Of a DNA stretch of 64,000 nt, positions 14,658 through 23,190 are shown one piece after another (positions within the stretch are counted from its first letter, which is position 1; every line of letters starts with the position of its first letter). The notes under the pieces were generated by a model, which had not been told where the DNA came from, did no database searches, and saw only the letters and a program-made list of their open reading frames with translations. The DNA is from Spongiactinospora sp. TRM90649. GTDB taxonomy: Bacteria; Actinomycetota; Actinomycetes; Streptosporangiales; Streptosporangiaceae. Both the position numbers and the translations under genes were made by a program. Location of the stretch: positions 1 to 64,000 of the forward strand of contig NZ_JARLTC010000011.1 in NCBI RefSeq assembly GCF_029382225.1, written 5' to 3'.

Positions 14658-16085
14658 ATGGACGTGCGCCCCTTCTGGCTCGCCGGCCGTCCCGAGACGG
14701 GCGAGGCCGAGCTGACCGTGACCAATCCCCATGACGGCGAGGTCGTCGCCATCTGCTCCGTGCCGAGCGCGGAGCAGGTCGAGCAGGCCGTCGCCGCCGC
14801 GGAGGCCGTGCGGAAGGAGGCCGCCGCGCTGCCCGTGCACGTGCGGGCCGACGCGCTCGCCCACGTCGCGCGCCGGATCGCCGAGCGGGCCGACGAGATC
14901 GCCACCCTGATCAGCAGGGAGAACGGCAAGCCGGTGCTGTGGGCCAGGGGCGAGGTGAACCGCGCGATCTCCACGTTCCGGTTCGCCGCCGAGGAGACCC
15001 GCCGCTACAGCGGCCAGGTCCAGCGCCTGGACACCGACGCGGGCGGCGCCGGTCGCGTCGCCTACATCACCCGCGTGCCGCGCGGCCCCGTGCTGGCCAT
15101 CACCCCGTTCAACTTCCCGCTCAACCTGGTCGCGCACAAGGTCGCCCCGGCCATCGCGGTGGGCACCCCCGTGATCGTCAAGCCCGCTCCGGCCACGCCC
15201 GTCTCCTCGCTCGTGCTCGGCGAGATCCTCGCCGAGACCGCGCTGCCGCAGGGCATGTTCTCGGTGCTGCCGGTGCCCAACGAGCGCGCGTCCACCCTGG
15301 TCGAGGACCCGCGCCTGCCGGTGGTGTCGTTCACCGGCTCGGGCCCGGTCGGCTACGCCCTGCTCGACCGGGTGCCGCGCAAGCACGTCACCCTGGAGCT
15401 GGGCGGCAACGCAGCCGCCGTCGTGCTGGCCGACGCCGACCTCGACTGGGCGGCCTCGCGGGTGGCGGTCTTCGCCAACTACCAGGCGGGGCAGAGCTGC
15501 ATCGCGGTGCAGCGGGTGATCGTCGAGGACGGCGTGTACGACGACTTCGTGGCGCGGCTGCTGCCCGCCGTCGCCGCCCTGGTCACCGGCGACCCGGCCG
15601 ACGAGAAGACGCAGGTCGGGCCGCTGGTCTCCGAGGAGGCCGCCGAGCGCGTGCAGCAGTGGGTGGACGAGGCCGTCGCCGCGGGCGGGCGCGTGCTCGC
15701 CGGGGGCACCCGCGAGGGCGCCACCGTGGCCCCGACGGTGCTCGCCGACGTGCCCGCCGACGCCAAGGCCTACCGCGAGGAGGTCTTCGGCCCGGTGATG
15801 GTCCTGCAACGGGTGGCCGACGTCGAGGCGGCGTTCGCCGCCGTCAACGACTCGGTGTACGGCCTGCAGGCGGGCGTCTTCACCCGCTCCCTCGACGTGG
15901 CCTTCCGGGCCAACCGGGAGCTGGAGGTCGGTGGCGTGATCATCGGCGACGTGCCGTCGTACCGCGCCGACCAGATGCCCTACGGCGGCGTCAAGCAGTC
16001 GGGCGTCGGGCGCGAGGGCCTGCGCTCGGCCATGGACGACTTCACCTACGAGAAGACGATGGTGCTCACCGGCCTGACCCTCTGA
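14658..16085 (+). CDS. NAD(P)-dependent aldehyde dehydrogenase, possibly succinic semialdehyde
   Basis: 475 residues, the full ALDH fold. Catalytic residues are all present: N152 in PFNFP, E247 in LELGGN and the nucleophile C281 in GQSCIAVQR. The cofactor strand reads SFTGSGPVGYALL. It oxidises an aldehyde to the acid in the cytoplasm. By overall sequence it resembles the lactaldehyde/aldehyde dehydrogenase group rather than classical GabD. From context (gabT and a PucR regulator 2.5 kb away, similar promoter) succinic semialdehyde is the likeliest substrate, but this is inference. Confidence 0.9.
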   Translation: MDVRPFWLAGRPETGEAELTVTNPHDGEVVAICSVPSAEQVEQAVAAAEAVRKEAAALPVHVRADALAHVARRIAERADEIATLISRENGKPVLWARGEVNRAISTFRFAAEETRRYSGQVQRLDTDAGGAGRVAYITRVPRGPVLAITPFNFPLNLVAHKVAPAIAVGTPVIVKPAPATPVSSLVLGEILAETALPQGMFSVLPVPNERASTLVEDPRLPVVSFTGSGPVGYALLDRVPRKHVTLELGGNAAAVVLADADLDWAASRVAVFANYQAGQSCIAVQRVIVEDGVYDDFVARLLPAVAALVTGDPADEKTQVGPLVSEEAAERVQQWVDEAVAAGGRVLAGGTREGATVAPTVLADVPADAKAYREEVFGPVMVLQRVADVEAAFAAVNDSVYGLQAGVFTRSLDVAFRANRELEVGGVIIGDVPSYRADQMPYGGVKQSGVGREGLRSAMDDFTYEKTMVLTGLTL

Positions 16086-16117
16086 CGGGCCCGCGTACGG
16101 CGGGGCGCCCGCGCCGG

Positions 16118-17161
16118 TCATGCCCGCTGCGCCCTGGCGTACAGCTCCTCGGCGGCCCGGCCGAAGTACGGGCCGTACATCACGGCCTGGTCGTCGGTGT
16201 ACTTGAAGCTGCTCACCGAGGTCACCGTGCCCCGCCCGCTGCGCTCGTCGAAGCGGCTGAACCAGGGGCCGCCGCTGGAGCCCGCCGTCATGTCGCAGGG
16301 CAGGCCCTGGTCGTGGGTCTGGCCGTGCGGGTCGGCGCGCACCGGCCCGGCGCAGTAGACGAGCCGCTGCCCGTCGTACGGCGGGTCGGCGGGGAACCCG
16401 AACACGTGGGTGCGCTGGCCCCGCCCGCCGTTGAACGCGATCTCCTGCGCGCCCACCAGGTCGGCCACATGCCGGCCGCGCCTGGTGTTGAGGGCCACCA
16501 TGCCGAGGTCGTGGCTGTCGTCGCCGCGCCGCGACCACGGCTCGGGCACGAACATCCGCCGGGCGGTGAACTCGCCGTAGGGGCGGTGGCCGTCCGAGTA
16601 GCCGGGCACGAAGGTCCAGTTGCGCGCCCACGCGCCGACGCCGTCCTTGACACAGTGGCCCGCCGTGACGACGAGGTCGCGGCTGGCGCTGCGGACCGTG
16701 CCCGCCGAGCAGACGAAGTCGGCTCCGGCGATGGTCAGGAATACCCGGCCGGTGGTGCGGGTGACCGAGCCCGCGAAGCCCCATGGGGACCCCTCGGTGA
16801 CCAGGACGGCCCTCGCCCGCCCGGGGGCGGCGGCCCGTGCGGCGGATGTGGCCCGCGTGGGCGCCGGCCCGGCCGAGCCCGGCCCGGACACGGCGGCGAG
16901 GATCCCGGCCGCCCCTCCATCGCGCAGTGCGGTGATCACGTCGATGGGGATCGCCCTGGCCATCCGCCGGGGAGTCCAGTAGCGGAGCACGCGGCGCTGC
17001 TCGGCCGCGCCGCGCGCGGCGGCGTGTTCGGCGACGCCGGCACGGCCGGTGGGCCGTGGGTGCCGCGCGTTCTCCACTGGGGTGTCGTCCGGAGCGCCGC
17101 CGCCGCCCAGCAGGCCGGCGACGAGGGTGGCGATCGCGAGCAGGGGGAGGTTCGGGGTCAT
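16118..17161 (-). CDS. Secreted trypsin-like serine protease (paralogue 1)
   Basis: 347 residues with a hydrophobic N-terminus suggesting export and a disordered Ala/Arg/Pro-rich propeptide up to about residue 120. The S1 protease domain has the triad H169 (VTAGHC), D218 (SHDLGMV) and S296 (AGSSGGPW). Four domain cysteines (C151, C170, C270, C289) can form two disulfides. The YWTPRRM segment near residue 61 matches FWTPAKM in the neighbouring paralogue and is probably part of the propeptide. It is one of a tandem pair on the same strand, 49 bp downstream of the other. Substrate unknown; likely extracellular protein degradation or developmental processing. Confidence 0.9.
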   Translation of the reverse strand: MTPNLPLLAIATLVAGLLGGGGAPDDTPVENARHPRPTGRAGVAEHAAARGAAEQRRVLRYWTPRRMARAIPIDVITALRDGGAAGILAAVSGPGSAGPAPTRATSAARAAAPGRARAVLVTEGSPWGFAGSVTRTTGRVFLTIAGADFVCSAGTVRSASRDLVVTAGHCVKDGVGAWARNWTFVPGYSDGHRPYGEFTARRMFVPEPWSRRGDDSHDLGMVALNTRRGRHVADLVGAQEIAFNGGRGQRTHVFGFPADPPYDGQRLVYCAGPVRADPHGQTHDQGLPCDMTAGSSGGPWFSRFDERSGRGTVTSVSSFKYTDDQAVMYGPYFGRAAEELYARAQRA

Positions 17162-17210
17162 GAGCCGAGTGTGGACTACTGCGTGTGTCCTTGTCGCTAC
17201 TTTAGGTGAA

Positions 17211-18272
17211 TCACATGGTGTCGGTCCGCTGCGCGGCGTCGTAGAGGGCCTTGGCCTCCGAGCCGAAGTACGGGCCGAACATCCAGTTGGGCGCGAAGTT
17301 GTACTTGAAGCTGTTGACCGAGTTGAGGGTGCCGAGGCCGGTGGTCTCGTTGAAGCGGGTGAACCACGGGCCGCCGCTCGAACCGCCGGTCATGTCACAG
17401 GTCAGACCGTGGTCCTCGGACATGAGGTAGTCGTCGAAGGTCCGGCCGGAACAGTAGAACAGGCGCGACCCGTCGTAGGGGGCGGCCGCCGGGTAGCCGA
17501 AGGAGTGCATCTGCTGGCGGCGGGCCTGGTTGAAGGCGATGCCCTGGCCGCCGACCACGTCGGTGAGCGCCTTGCCGTCGAGCGGCGCGACCACGGCGGC
17601 GGCCACGTCGTGGTTCATGTCCTCGCCGGAGTTCCAGCGCGGGGTGGTCAGCAGGGTGGTGGCCACCCACGTGCCCAGCGGGCGCTCGCCCTTGTCGTAT
17701 CCGGGGACGAACACCCAGTTGGTGTGGAACTCGCCGCCCATCTTCACGCAGTGCCCGGCGGTGATCACGACGCTCTTGTTCGCGCTGGTCACGGCGCTGC
17801 CGGAGCATGAGGCGTTGCGGCCCTGGTAGGTGAAGAAGACGCGTCCGGCGGTCTTGGCGACCGCGCCGCCGCGTGTCCACGGAGAGCCGGACGAGGCGCG
17901 GGCCGCCGCGGGCCGGGCGGGGCCGTCTGTGTCCGTGCCTGCGTCTGTGTCCGTATCGGCCTGGACCGACCTGCCGGTCGGCGCGATCGTGACCGGCCGT
18001 CCCGTGGGCTCGGTGGCCCGCGAGGAGCTCAGCCGCATGTCGGACGACTTGCGCGCGGGCAGGTCGAGCGGCTGTGCCGCCTCCATCTTGGCGGGGGTCC
18101 AGAACTTCGTGACGGCCCGCTGCTCGCTCTTGGTGTCGGCCGCCTCCTCCTTGATCGGCTTGGGCTGGACGGCGGGCCGCTGGTACTGCTCGCCGTGCGC
18201 GGCTCCCGCCTGAAGTAGGACGCCACTGGCGGCGAGGGCGAGGATGGGCACAAGACGTGCCGTGCGGTGCAT
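17211..18272 (-). CDS. Secreted trypsin-like serine protease (paralogue 2)
   Basis: 353 residues with a clear signal peptide ending near GAAHGEQ. The S1 domain has H174 (ITAGHC), D222 (NHDVAAA) and S299 (GGSSGGPW), and it shares VFVPGY, AFN, PPYDG/APYDG, FYCSG and the C-terminal SSFKY/NSFKY segment with its downstream neighbour, so the two arose by tandem duplication. A DTDTDAGTDTDG acidic repeat (about 106-117) lies in the propeptide. It has its own upstream region of about 200 bp and is probably co-transcribed with paralogue 1. Confidence 0.92.
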   Translation of the reverse strand: MHRTARLVPILALAASGVLLQAGAAHGEQYQRPAVQPKPIKEEAADTKSEQRAVTKFWTPAKMEAAQPLDLPARKSSDMRLSSSRATEPTGRPVTIAPTGRSVQADTDTDAGTDTDGPARPAAARASSGSPWTRGGAVAKTAGRVFFTYQGRNASCSGSAVTSANKSVVITAGHCVKMGGEFHTNWVFVPGYDKGERPLGTWVATTLLTTPRWNSGEDMNHDVAAAVVAPLDGKALTDVVGGQGIAFNQARRQQMHSFGYPAAAPYDGSRLFYCSGRTFDDYLMSEDHGLTCDMTGGSSGGPWFTRFNETTGLGTLNSVNSFKYNFAPNWMFGPYFGSEAKALYDAAQRTDTM

Positions 18273-18460
18273 GCATACCTCCCGATACCGGATTGCTGAG
18301 TTCGGAAGGTAGTAGGCGGCATATCCGCTTTTCTCAAGGTTTGCGGAGATGGATATGGGGGGATTCGGACATGCGTAACTCCATTACCGCCAGTCGCAAT
18401 ACCGCATTTATTTCATGCTGATATATCCGACTCACTGGAATTAGCCAGTCAAATATGCTG

Positions 18461-18480
18461 CCCGCCCGCACTCCGGCGGG
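18461..18480 (-). terminator. Hairpin after the response regulator gene
   Basis: CCCGCC (18461-18466) pairs with GGCGGG (18475-18480), directly adjoining the stop of the minus-strand response regulator. The rest of the 208-bp gap (18273-18480) is AT-richer than its surroundings and holds the promoter region of protease paralogue 2; I see no gene in it. Confidence 0.5.
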
Positions 18481-19161
18481 TCAGTCGTCGTCGAGGAGCC
18501 CGGCGTCGTGGGCCAGCAGCGCGATCTGCACCCGGTTGTTGAGGTCGAGCTTGGCCAGGATGCTGGAGACGTGCGTCTTGATGGTCGGCACGCTCAGGAA
18601 GAGCAGGGCCGCGATGTCGGCGTTCGACCTGCCCTGCCCGACGGCGATGGCGACCTCCCGCTCACGGGAGTTGAGCAGGGCCATCCGCGAACGGGCCCCG
18701 GCGCGGCGGCGGTCGTGGTCGGACTCGGCCACCCGGGCGATCAGACGCCTGGTCACCGCCGACGAGAGCACGGGATGCCCCTGGGCCACCCGCAGCACCG
18801 AGGAGACGATCTCGTCCGGCGGGGTATCCTTCAGCAGGAAGCCCGCCGCCCCGGCGCGCAGCGCGCGCAGCACGTGGTCGTCGGCGTCGAACGTGGTGAG
18901 CACGATGATCTCCGGCGCCCTGGCGCGGGACCGCAGCGCCTCGGTGGCGGCCAGGCCGTCCATCACCGGCATCCTGATGTCCATCAGGACCACGTCGGGT
19001 GAGTGCCGGTCGGTCAGGGTGAGCGCCTCGCGGCCGTCGCCCGCCTCGGCGAGGACCCGCAGCCCCGGCGCGCCGCCGAGCATCATCGCCAGCCCGGCGC
19101 GCACCAGCGGATCGTCGTCGACGATGAGCACCCCGACGGGAGCGGCCTGCGAATCGGTCAT
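18481..19161 (-). CDS. NarL/LuxR family response regulator
   Basis: 226 residues. The receiver domain has the acidic pocket VLIVDDDPLVRAG, phospho-acceptor D61 in VLMDIRMPVMDG and the conserved Lys in FLLKDTPPDE. The C-terminal GerE/LuxR helix-turn-helix reads LNSREREVAIAVGQGRSNAD and IAALLFLSVPTIKTHVSSIL. The ATG at 19161 overlaps the stop of the sensor kinase as ATGA, so I prefer it to the GTG at 19170. It should be phosphorylated by that kinase and bind DNA; the divergent membrane proteins are the natural targets. Confidence 0.93.
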   Translation of the reverse strand: MTDSQAAPVGVLIVDDDPLVRAGLAMMLGGAPGLRVLAEAGDGREALTLTDRHSPDVVLMDIRMPVMDGLAATEALRSRARAPEIIVLTTFDADDHVLRALRAGAAGFLLKDTPPDEIVSSVLRVAQGHPVLSSAVTRRLIARVAESDHDRRRAGARSRMALLNSREREVAIAVGQGRSNADIAALLFLSVPTIKTHVSSILAKLDLNNRVQIALLAHDAGLLDDD

Positions 19162-20336
19162 GGCGGCCACGGTAGCCAGGCCGTGAGCCGCCAGCCACCT
19201 TCGGGGGTGGGGCCGTGTTCCAGCCGGCCGTCCACCAGCGCGACGCGCTCGGCCAGCCCGGCCAGACCCTGCCCGGCGGAGGGGCCGGGGGGCGCCGCCT
19301 TCGCGGGCGCCGAGTTGCGCACGTCCACGGTCAGGCCCCGGCCGGGCTCACCCGTGACGCCGATCTCGACATCGGCCCCGGGCGCGTGCTTCCTGGCGTT
19401 GGTCAGCGCCTCCTGGACGACCCGGTAGGCGGTACGGCCGGCGCGCTCGGGCGCCGGCCCCGGTAGTTCGCGTCGCAGCTTCACCCGCATCCCCGCGTGG
19501 CCGGACTCCTCGGCCAGCGGTTCCAGGTCGGCCAGGCCGAACTGCGGCAGCTCGCCAACCGGCGCGCGGAGCACCCCGATGACCTCGCGGAGGTCCTGCA
19601 ACGCCCGGTGGGCGCTCTCCCTGATCACCTTCGCCGCGAGGGTGATGTCTTCGGCGGGGGCGTCGGGGCGGTACTCCAGGGCGCCCGCGTGCACGCTGAG
19701 CAGGGACAGCCGGTGCCCGAGCACGTCGTGGATCTCGCGGGCGATGGCCTGGCGGACCTCCTGCTGCGCCTGCTCGGCGCGCAGGCGGGCCTCGCTCTCC
19801 GCGTGCTCGGCGCGTTCCCGCAGCGACAGCACCAATCGGCGCCGGTGGTGCACGAACAGGCCCCACCCGGCGGCGGCGCTCTGCACGGCGAGCCCGAACA
19901 GCAGGACCAGCGCGGCCGGGATGTCGGCCTCGGGACGCAGCACGACGTAGATGACGGCGGCGGCGAAGGCCAGCGCGAGAAGCCGCCAGGTGACGCGCGG
20001 GGCCCGGTGCACCGCGACGGTGAACACCGCGACCAGCATCGCGCCCGCGACCGTCTCGGAGAACGCCGACAGCACGATCAGCACCACCGCCAGCCGCACG
20101 GGATGGCGGCGGCGCAGCCACACAGCCGCGCAGCCCAGCACCCCGGTCAGTTGGTCGATCTTGAACAGCCATGGCGGCTCGCCCATGGACGGCTCTTCCA
20201 GCCGCATCAGGCCGGTCACCAGGCCGAAGAGCACGGCGAACAGGAACAGGCAGAAGTCCACCGCCCAGTCGCGCCCGCTGCGCCGCACCCGCGTGGCGGC
20301 GGGGACCCCGGGGGCGGGCGGCGTCGTGTCGTTCAT
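19158..20336 (-). CDS. Sensor histidine kinase, NarL-partner (HisKA_3) type
   Basis: 392 residues. Five or six membrane helices occupy about 25-165 with very short loops, so it lacks a classical extracellular sensor. The coiled segment (about 170-195) leads to the HisKA_3 motif AREIHDVLGHRLSLL with phospho-acceptor H203, then a HATPase_c domain with the N box VQEALTNARKHAPG and G box GQGLAGLAERV. The ATG at 20336 is preceded by TAGGCT eight bases upstream. It is translationally coupled to the response regulator by a 4-bp overlap. Such intramembrane-sensing kinases often respond to envelope or antibiotic stress. Confidence 0.93.
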   Translation of the reverse strand: MNDTTPPAPGVPAATRVRRSGRDWAVDFCLFLFAVLFGLVTGLMRLEEPSMGEPPWLFKIDQLTGVLGCAAVWLRRRHPVRLAVVLIVLSAFSETVAGAMLVAVFTVAVHRAPRVTWRLLALAFAAAVIYVVLRPEADIPAALVLLFGLAVQSAAAGWGLFVHHRRRLVLSLRERAEHAESEARLRAEQAQQEVRQAIAREIHDVLGHRLSLLSVHAGALEYRPDAPAEDITLAAKVIRESAHRALQDLREVIGVLRAPVGELPQFGLADLEPLAEESGHAGMRVKLRRELPGPAPERAGRTAYRVVQEALTNARKHAPGADVEIGVTGEPGRGLTVDVRNSAPAKAAPPGPSAGQGLAGLAERVALVDGRLEHGPTPEGGWRLTAWLPWPP

Positions 20337-20344
20337 CCGACGCG

Positions 20345-20516
20345 AGCCTATGTCGCGGCAGGTGGTGCCGCACCCGCGCGGACGGCGGCGGCGACCGAAG
20401 TCGCCCCGCGAGCTACTTTGGTAGCGCCCCGGCCCGCCGGGCGATGGCCCGTTGTCGCCAGGGTGCGGCCCTACGGCCGTTCCGCGCCGCGGCCCGGTGT
20501 TCCTAGCGTTTCCGGC
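20345..20516. promoter_or_regulatory. Divergent promoter of the two-component and membrane-protein genes
   Basis: On the minus strand TAGGCT (20350-20345) lies eight bases from the kinase ATG; on the plus strand TAGCGT (20504-20509) lies seven bases from the ATG at 20517. Both suggest near-leaderless transcripts. The arrangement is what is expected if the response regulator controls both sides. Confidence 0.5.
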
Positions 20517-20747
20517 ATGCATAGAGGCATCCAATTGCTGGGGTTCATCCTGGCTCTGCAAGGCGTCAGCGGCGCGGTGGACCACTTGTGGGGCCAGCCG
20601 TTCATCGGGATCTTCCTCAACGCCTTCAACCGGCTGGTCATCCCCAGGATCGACTGGCTCACCGGCTACGAGCTGTACGCGAATCTCGCCCTGACCCTGA
20701 TCGGGATCGCCGCAATGGTCGCCGCCGACGCTGTCAGGCGCTCATGA
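20517..20747 (+). CDS. Small membrane protein, hypothetical
   Basis: 76 residues with two hydrophobic helices (about 5-20 and 50-70) separated by a segment containing WGQPFIGIFLNAFNRLVIPR. The ATG at 20517 has no ribosome-binding site but a TAGCGT hexamer seven bases upstream. Its stop overlaps the start of the next membrane protein as ATGA, so the two are translated together and may form one complex. It is divergent from a two-component system. I do not recognise the family. Confidence 0.72.
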   Translation: MHRGIQLLGFILALQGVSGAVDHLWGQPFIGIFLNAFNRLVIPRIDWLTGYELYANLALTLIGIAAMVAADAVRRS

Positions 20748-21775
20748 CCGCCGGGGCGCGCGAGGCTCCCGGCCGGTTACGCCGCCTCGCCCCAGCGGCC
20801 GGGCTGTTCGTGCTCGCGCCGCTGACAGGTGAGTTCCTGCTCGGCAACGTCCCGATCACCGGCCTGCTGTGGCTGCCGCTGCTGGCACCGCTGTACGGCG
20901 GCGGCGCGCTCCTCATCCGGGAGGTGGCGCGCAGGATGGGGGCGGGCTGGCCGTCGATCGCCTGCCTGGCGGTGGCGTACGCGCTGCTGGAGGAGGGACC
21001 GGTGGACCAGTTGCTGTGGAACGACTCCTACGCGGGCCACGACTACCTGCACGGCCCCTCGTTCGTCCCGGTGCTGGGGACGAGCGTCGAACTGGTCCAG
21101 ACTGTCATCGCGCTGCACGCCGTGTGGAGCATCTGCGTGCCGATCGCGATCGTGGAGTCGTTCGTCCCGGAGCGGCGGGAGACGCCGTGGCTGGGCGGTG
21201 TCGGGCTGGGGGTGGTCGCGGCGGTGTTCGTCGCGGGCGCTGCGTTCGTGTTCACCGGCAACTACGCCGAGGAGCAGTTCCTCGCCCCGGCCGCGCAGGT
21301 GGGCGGCGCGCTGGCGGTCATCGCGGGCCTGGTGGCGCTGGCCGTCGTGTTGCGCGGGCGGCGTGCCGGAAGGGACGTGGGGGAGCGGTCCGGGAGCGCC
21401 CCGCCGCCGATCGCGGTGGGGGCGCTGGGGCTCGTGGCGACCAGCGCCTACTGGGGGCCGCTGGTGCTCTTCGACCCGCCCTGGTACGAGTGGATCGGCG
21501 TCGGGGTGTGGTTCGTGGTGGCGGGCGGGGGCCTGACCCTGGTGTGGCGGTGGTCGGGACGCCCCGGGTGGGGCGCGCGGCACCGCCTGGCGCTGGCGGG
21601 CGGCGCCCTGCTCACTTACGTCTGGTCGGCGTTTCCGTTGGCTCCGGAGATCGGCGGTGTGTCCCCTGCGGTCGATCTGGCGGGCAACGCGATGTTCGGC
21701 GGGCTGGCCGTCCTCATACTGGCGCTGGCCGCCCGGCGGGTGCGGCGAAGTTCCGAGGACGGACGCGCGGAGTGA
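20744..21775 (+). CDS. Polytopic membrane protein, unknown function
   Basis: 343 residues with about eight to nine hydrophobic segments. Notable conserved-looking segments are [17 protein letters not shown] and [20 protein letters not shown] in the second helix region; the latter has charged residues (EE, D) inside a membrane context, somewhat like CPBP-type membrane proteases, but the second EExxxR/HxxxN motifs of that family are not evident. The ATG overlaps the preceding 76-residue gene by four bases. Function is unknown; the neighbouring sensor kinase suggests an envelope-stress role. Confidence 0.78.
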   Translation: MTAGAREAPGRLRRLAPAAGLFVLAPLTGEFLLGNVPITGLLWLPLLAPLYGGGALLIREVARRMGAGWPSIACLAVAYALLEEGPVDQLLWNDSYAGHDYLHGPSFVPVLGTSVELVQTVIALHAVWSICVPIAIVESFVPERRETPWLGGVGLGVVAAVFVAGAAFVFTGNYAEEQFLAPAAQVGGALAVIAGLVALAVVLRGRRAGRDVGERSGSAPPPIAVGALGLVATSAYWGPLVLFDPPWYEWIGVGVWFVVAGGGLTLVWRWSGRPGWGARHRLALAGGALLTYVWSAFPLAPEIGGVSPAVDLAGNAMFGGLAVLILALAARRVRRSSEDGRAE

Positions 21776-21797
21776 CGGGTACGGGGACAATGGTGAG

Positions 21798-22979
21798 GTG
21801 CAGTCAGACATCACACGTTCCGTCGCCGTACTGGGATCCACCGGATCGATCGGCACCCAGGCCCTCGACGTGATCGGCCGCAACCCCGGCCGGTTCACGG
21901 TGGCCGGGCTGGCGGCGGGGGGCGGACGGGTCGATCTGCTGGCGCGGCAGGCCGCCGAGACGGGCGCCCCGGTGGTGGCCGTCGCCGACGAGACGGCGGT
22001 GACCGCGCTGCGCGGGGCCCTGGCGGGGCTCGGCGCGGCACCCATGATCCTGGCCGGGCCGCAGGGCGTGGCCGAGGTCGCGGCCCGGCCGTGCGACGTG
22101 GTGCTCAACGGCATCACCGGGGCGCTCGGCCTCACCTCGACCCTGGCCGCGCTGGAGGCGGGCCGGGTGCTGGCGCTGGCCAACAAGGAGTCCCTGATCA
22201 TGGGCGGCGCGCTGGTGAAGCGGCTGGCCAAGCCGGGCACGCTGCTCCCGGTCGACTCCGAGCACTCGGCGCTGGCCCAGTGCCTGTGGGCGGCGAGCCC
22301 CTCGGGGGAAGACGCCCGCGCGGTGCGGCGGCTGATCGTCACGGCGAGCGGCGGCCCTTTCCGGGGCAGGAAGCGCGCCGAGCTGGCCGACGTCACCCCT
22401 GAGCAGGCGCTCGCGCACCCGACCTGGTCGATGGGCCCGGTCATCACGCTCAACTCCGCGACGCTGGTCAACAAGGGCCTTGAGGTCATCGAGGCCAACC
22501 TGCTGTTCGACATCGGCTTCGACCGGATCGAGGTCGTGGTGCACCCGCAGTCGGTGATCCACTCGATGGTCGAGTTCGTCGACGGCGCGGTCATCGCCCA
22601 GGCGAGCCCGCCCGACATGCGGCTGCCGATCGCGCTGGCCCTCGGCTGGCCCGAGCGGGTGCCCGAAGCGGCCCCCACGGTCTCCTGGGACACCGCGCAG
22701 TCGTGGACCTTCGAGCCGCTGGACGATGAGGCGTTCCCCTCGGTGGCGCTGGCCCGTCACGTCGGCACGAGCGGGGGCACCGCCCCGGCCGTTTACAACG
22801 CGGCCAACGAAGTGTGCGTGGAGGCGTTCATGCGGGGCCGGTTGCGGTTCCCCGGAATCGTCGACACCGTGGCGGATGTGGTCGCCGAGCACGTCGTGAC
22901 CGAGGCCGGCACGGTCGAGGAGGTGCTGGCCGCCGACGCGTGGGCACGGGCCCGGGCCGGTGAGCTGGTCGGTTTGTGA
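21798..22979 (+). CDS. dxr: 1-deoxy-D-xylulose 5-phosphate reductoisomerase
   Basis: 393 residues. It converts DXP to 2-C-methylerythritol 4-phosphate with NADPH, the committed step of the MEP isoprenoid pathway. The NADPH loop is [14 protein letters not shown] (from residue 13); metal ligands are D153 and E155 in PVDSEHSA and E229 in [29 protein letters not shown] and the flexible loop HPTWSMG are present. The GTG at 21798 gives the family's usual length. It is 22 bp from the upstream membrane-protein gene, so they may be co-transcribed. In most actinomycetes dxr is followed by the rseP site-2 protease and then ispG; here ispG follows directly. Confidence 0.97.
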   Translation: MQSDITRSVAVLGSTGSIGTQALDVIGRNPGRFTVAGLAAGGGRVDLLARQAAETGAPVVAVADETAVTALRGALAGLGAAPMILAGPQGVAEVAARPCDVVLNGITGALGLTSTLAALEAGRVLALANKESLIMGGALVKRLAKPGTLLPVDSEHSALAQCLWAASPSGEDARAVRRLIVTASGGPFRGRKRAELADVTPEQALAHPTWSMGPVITLNSATLVNKGLEVIEANLLFDIGFDRIEVVVHPQSVIHSMVEFVDGAVIAQASPPDMRLPIALALGWPERVPEAAPTVSWDTAQSWTFEPLDDEAFPSVALARHVGTSGGTAPAVYNAANEVCVEAFMRGRLRFPGIVDTVADVVAEHVVTEAGTVEEVLAADAWARARAGELVGL

Positions 22980-23190
22980 CGAACCAGCATCGAGTGACGT
23001 GTGTTGCTCTATCGGTTTATGTCGGGGTAAATCGGGCGGACTGATATAGCGATTAGGGTATGAACAGCTGTCCATGTCACAGTGACGCTTGTTACCTTCC
23101 TAAGCCGCGCGTCCGTAGCACTACCTAGACTGTCTTCGTACGAATGCGGCTGTCAGGGCTCGTTGCTACGCCAATCAACAAGGTGCTGAG
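22980..23190 (+). other. dxr-ispG intergenic region, rseP absent
   Basis: 211 bp lie where many actinomycetes carry the 1.2-1.3 kb rseP gene. The sequence is AT-richer than the flanks and has no reading frame with HExxH or LDG motifs. A promoter for ispG is likely here; TAGACT near 23126-23131 is a possible -10. AAGGTG five bases before the ispG ATG serves as the ribosome-binding site. Confidence 0.6.

Noticed and set aside
14939..17209. 756-residue plus-strand frame across the aldehyde dehydrogenase and protease genes
   Set aside because: It crosses two well-supported genes in other frames, is Arg/Gly-rich low complexity and has no motif; it is a high-GC artefact.
20777..22693. 638-residue minus-strand frame opposite the membrane protein and dxr
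   Set aside because: It is a shadow of dxr; the dxr frame has all catalytic motifs.
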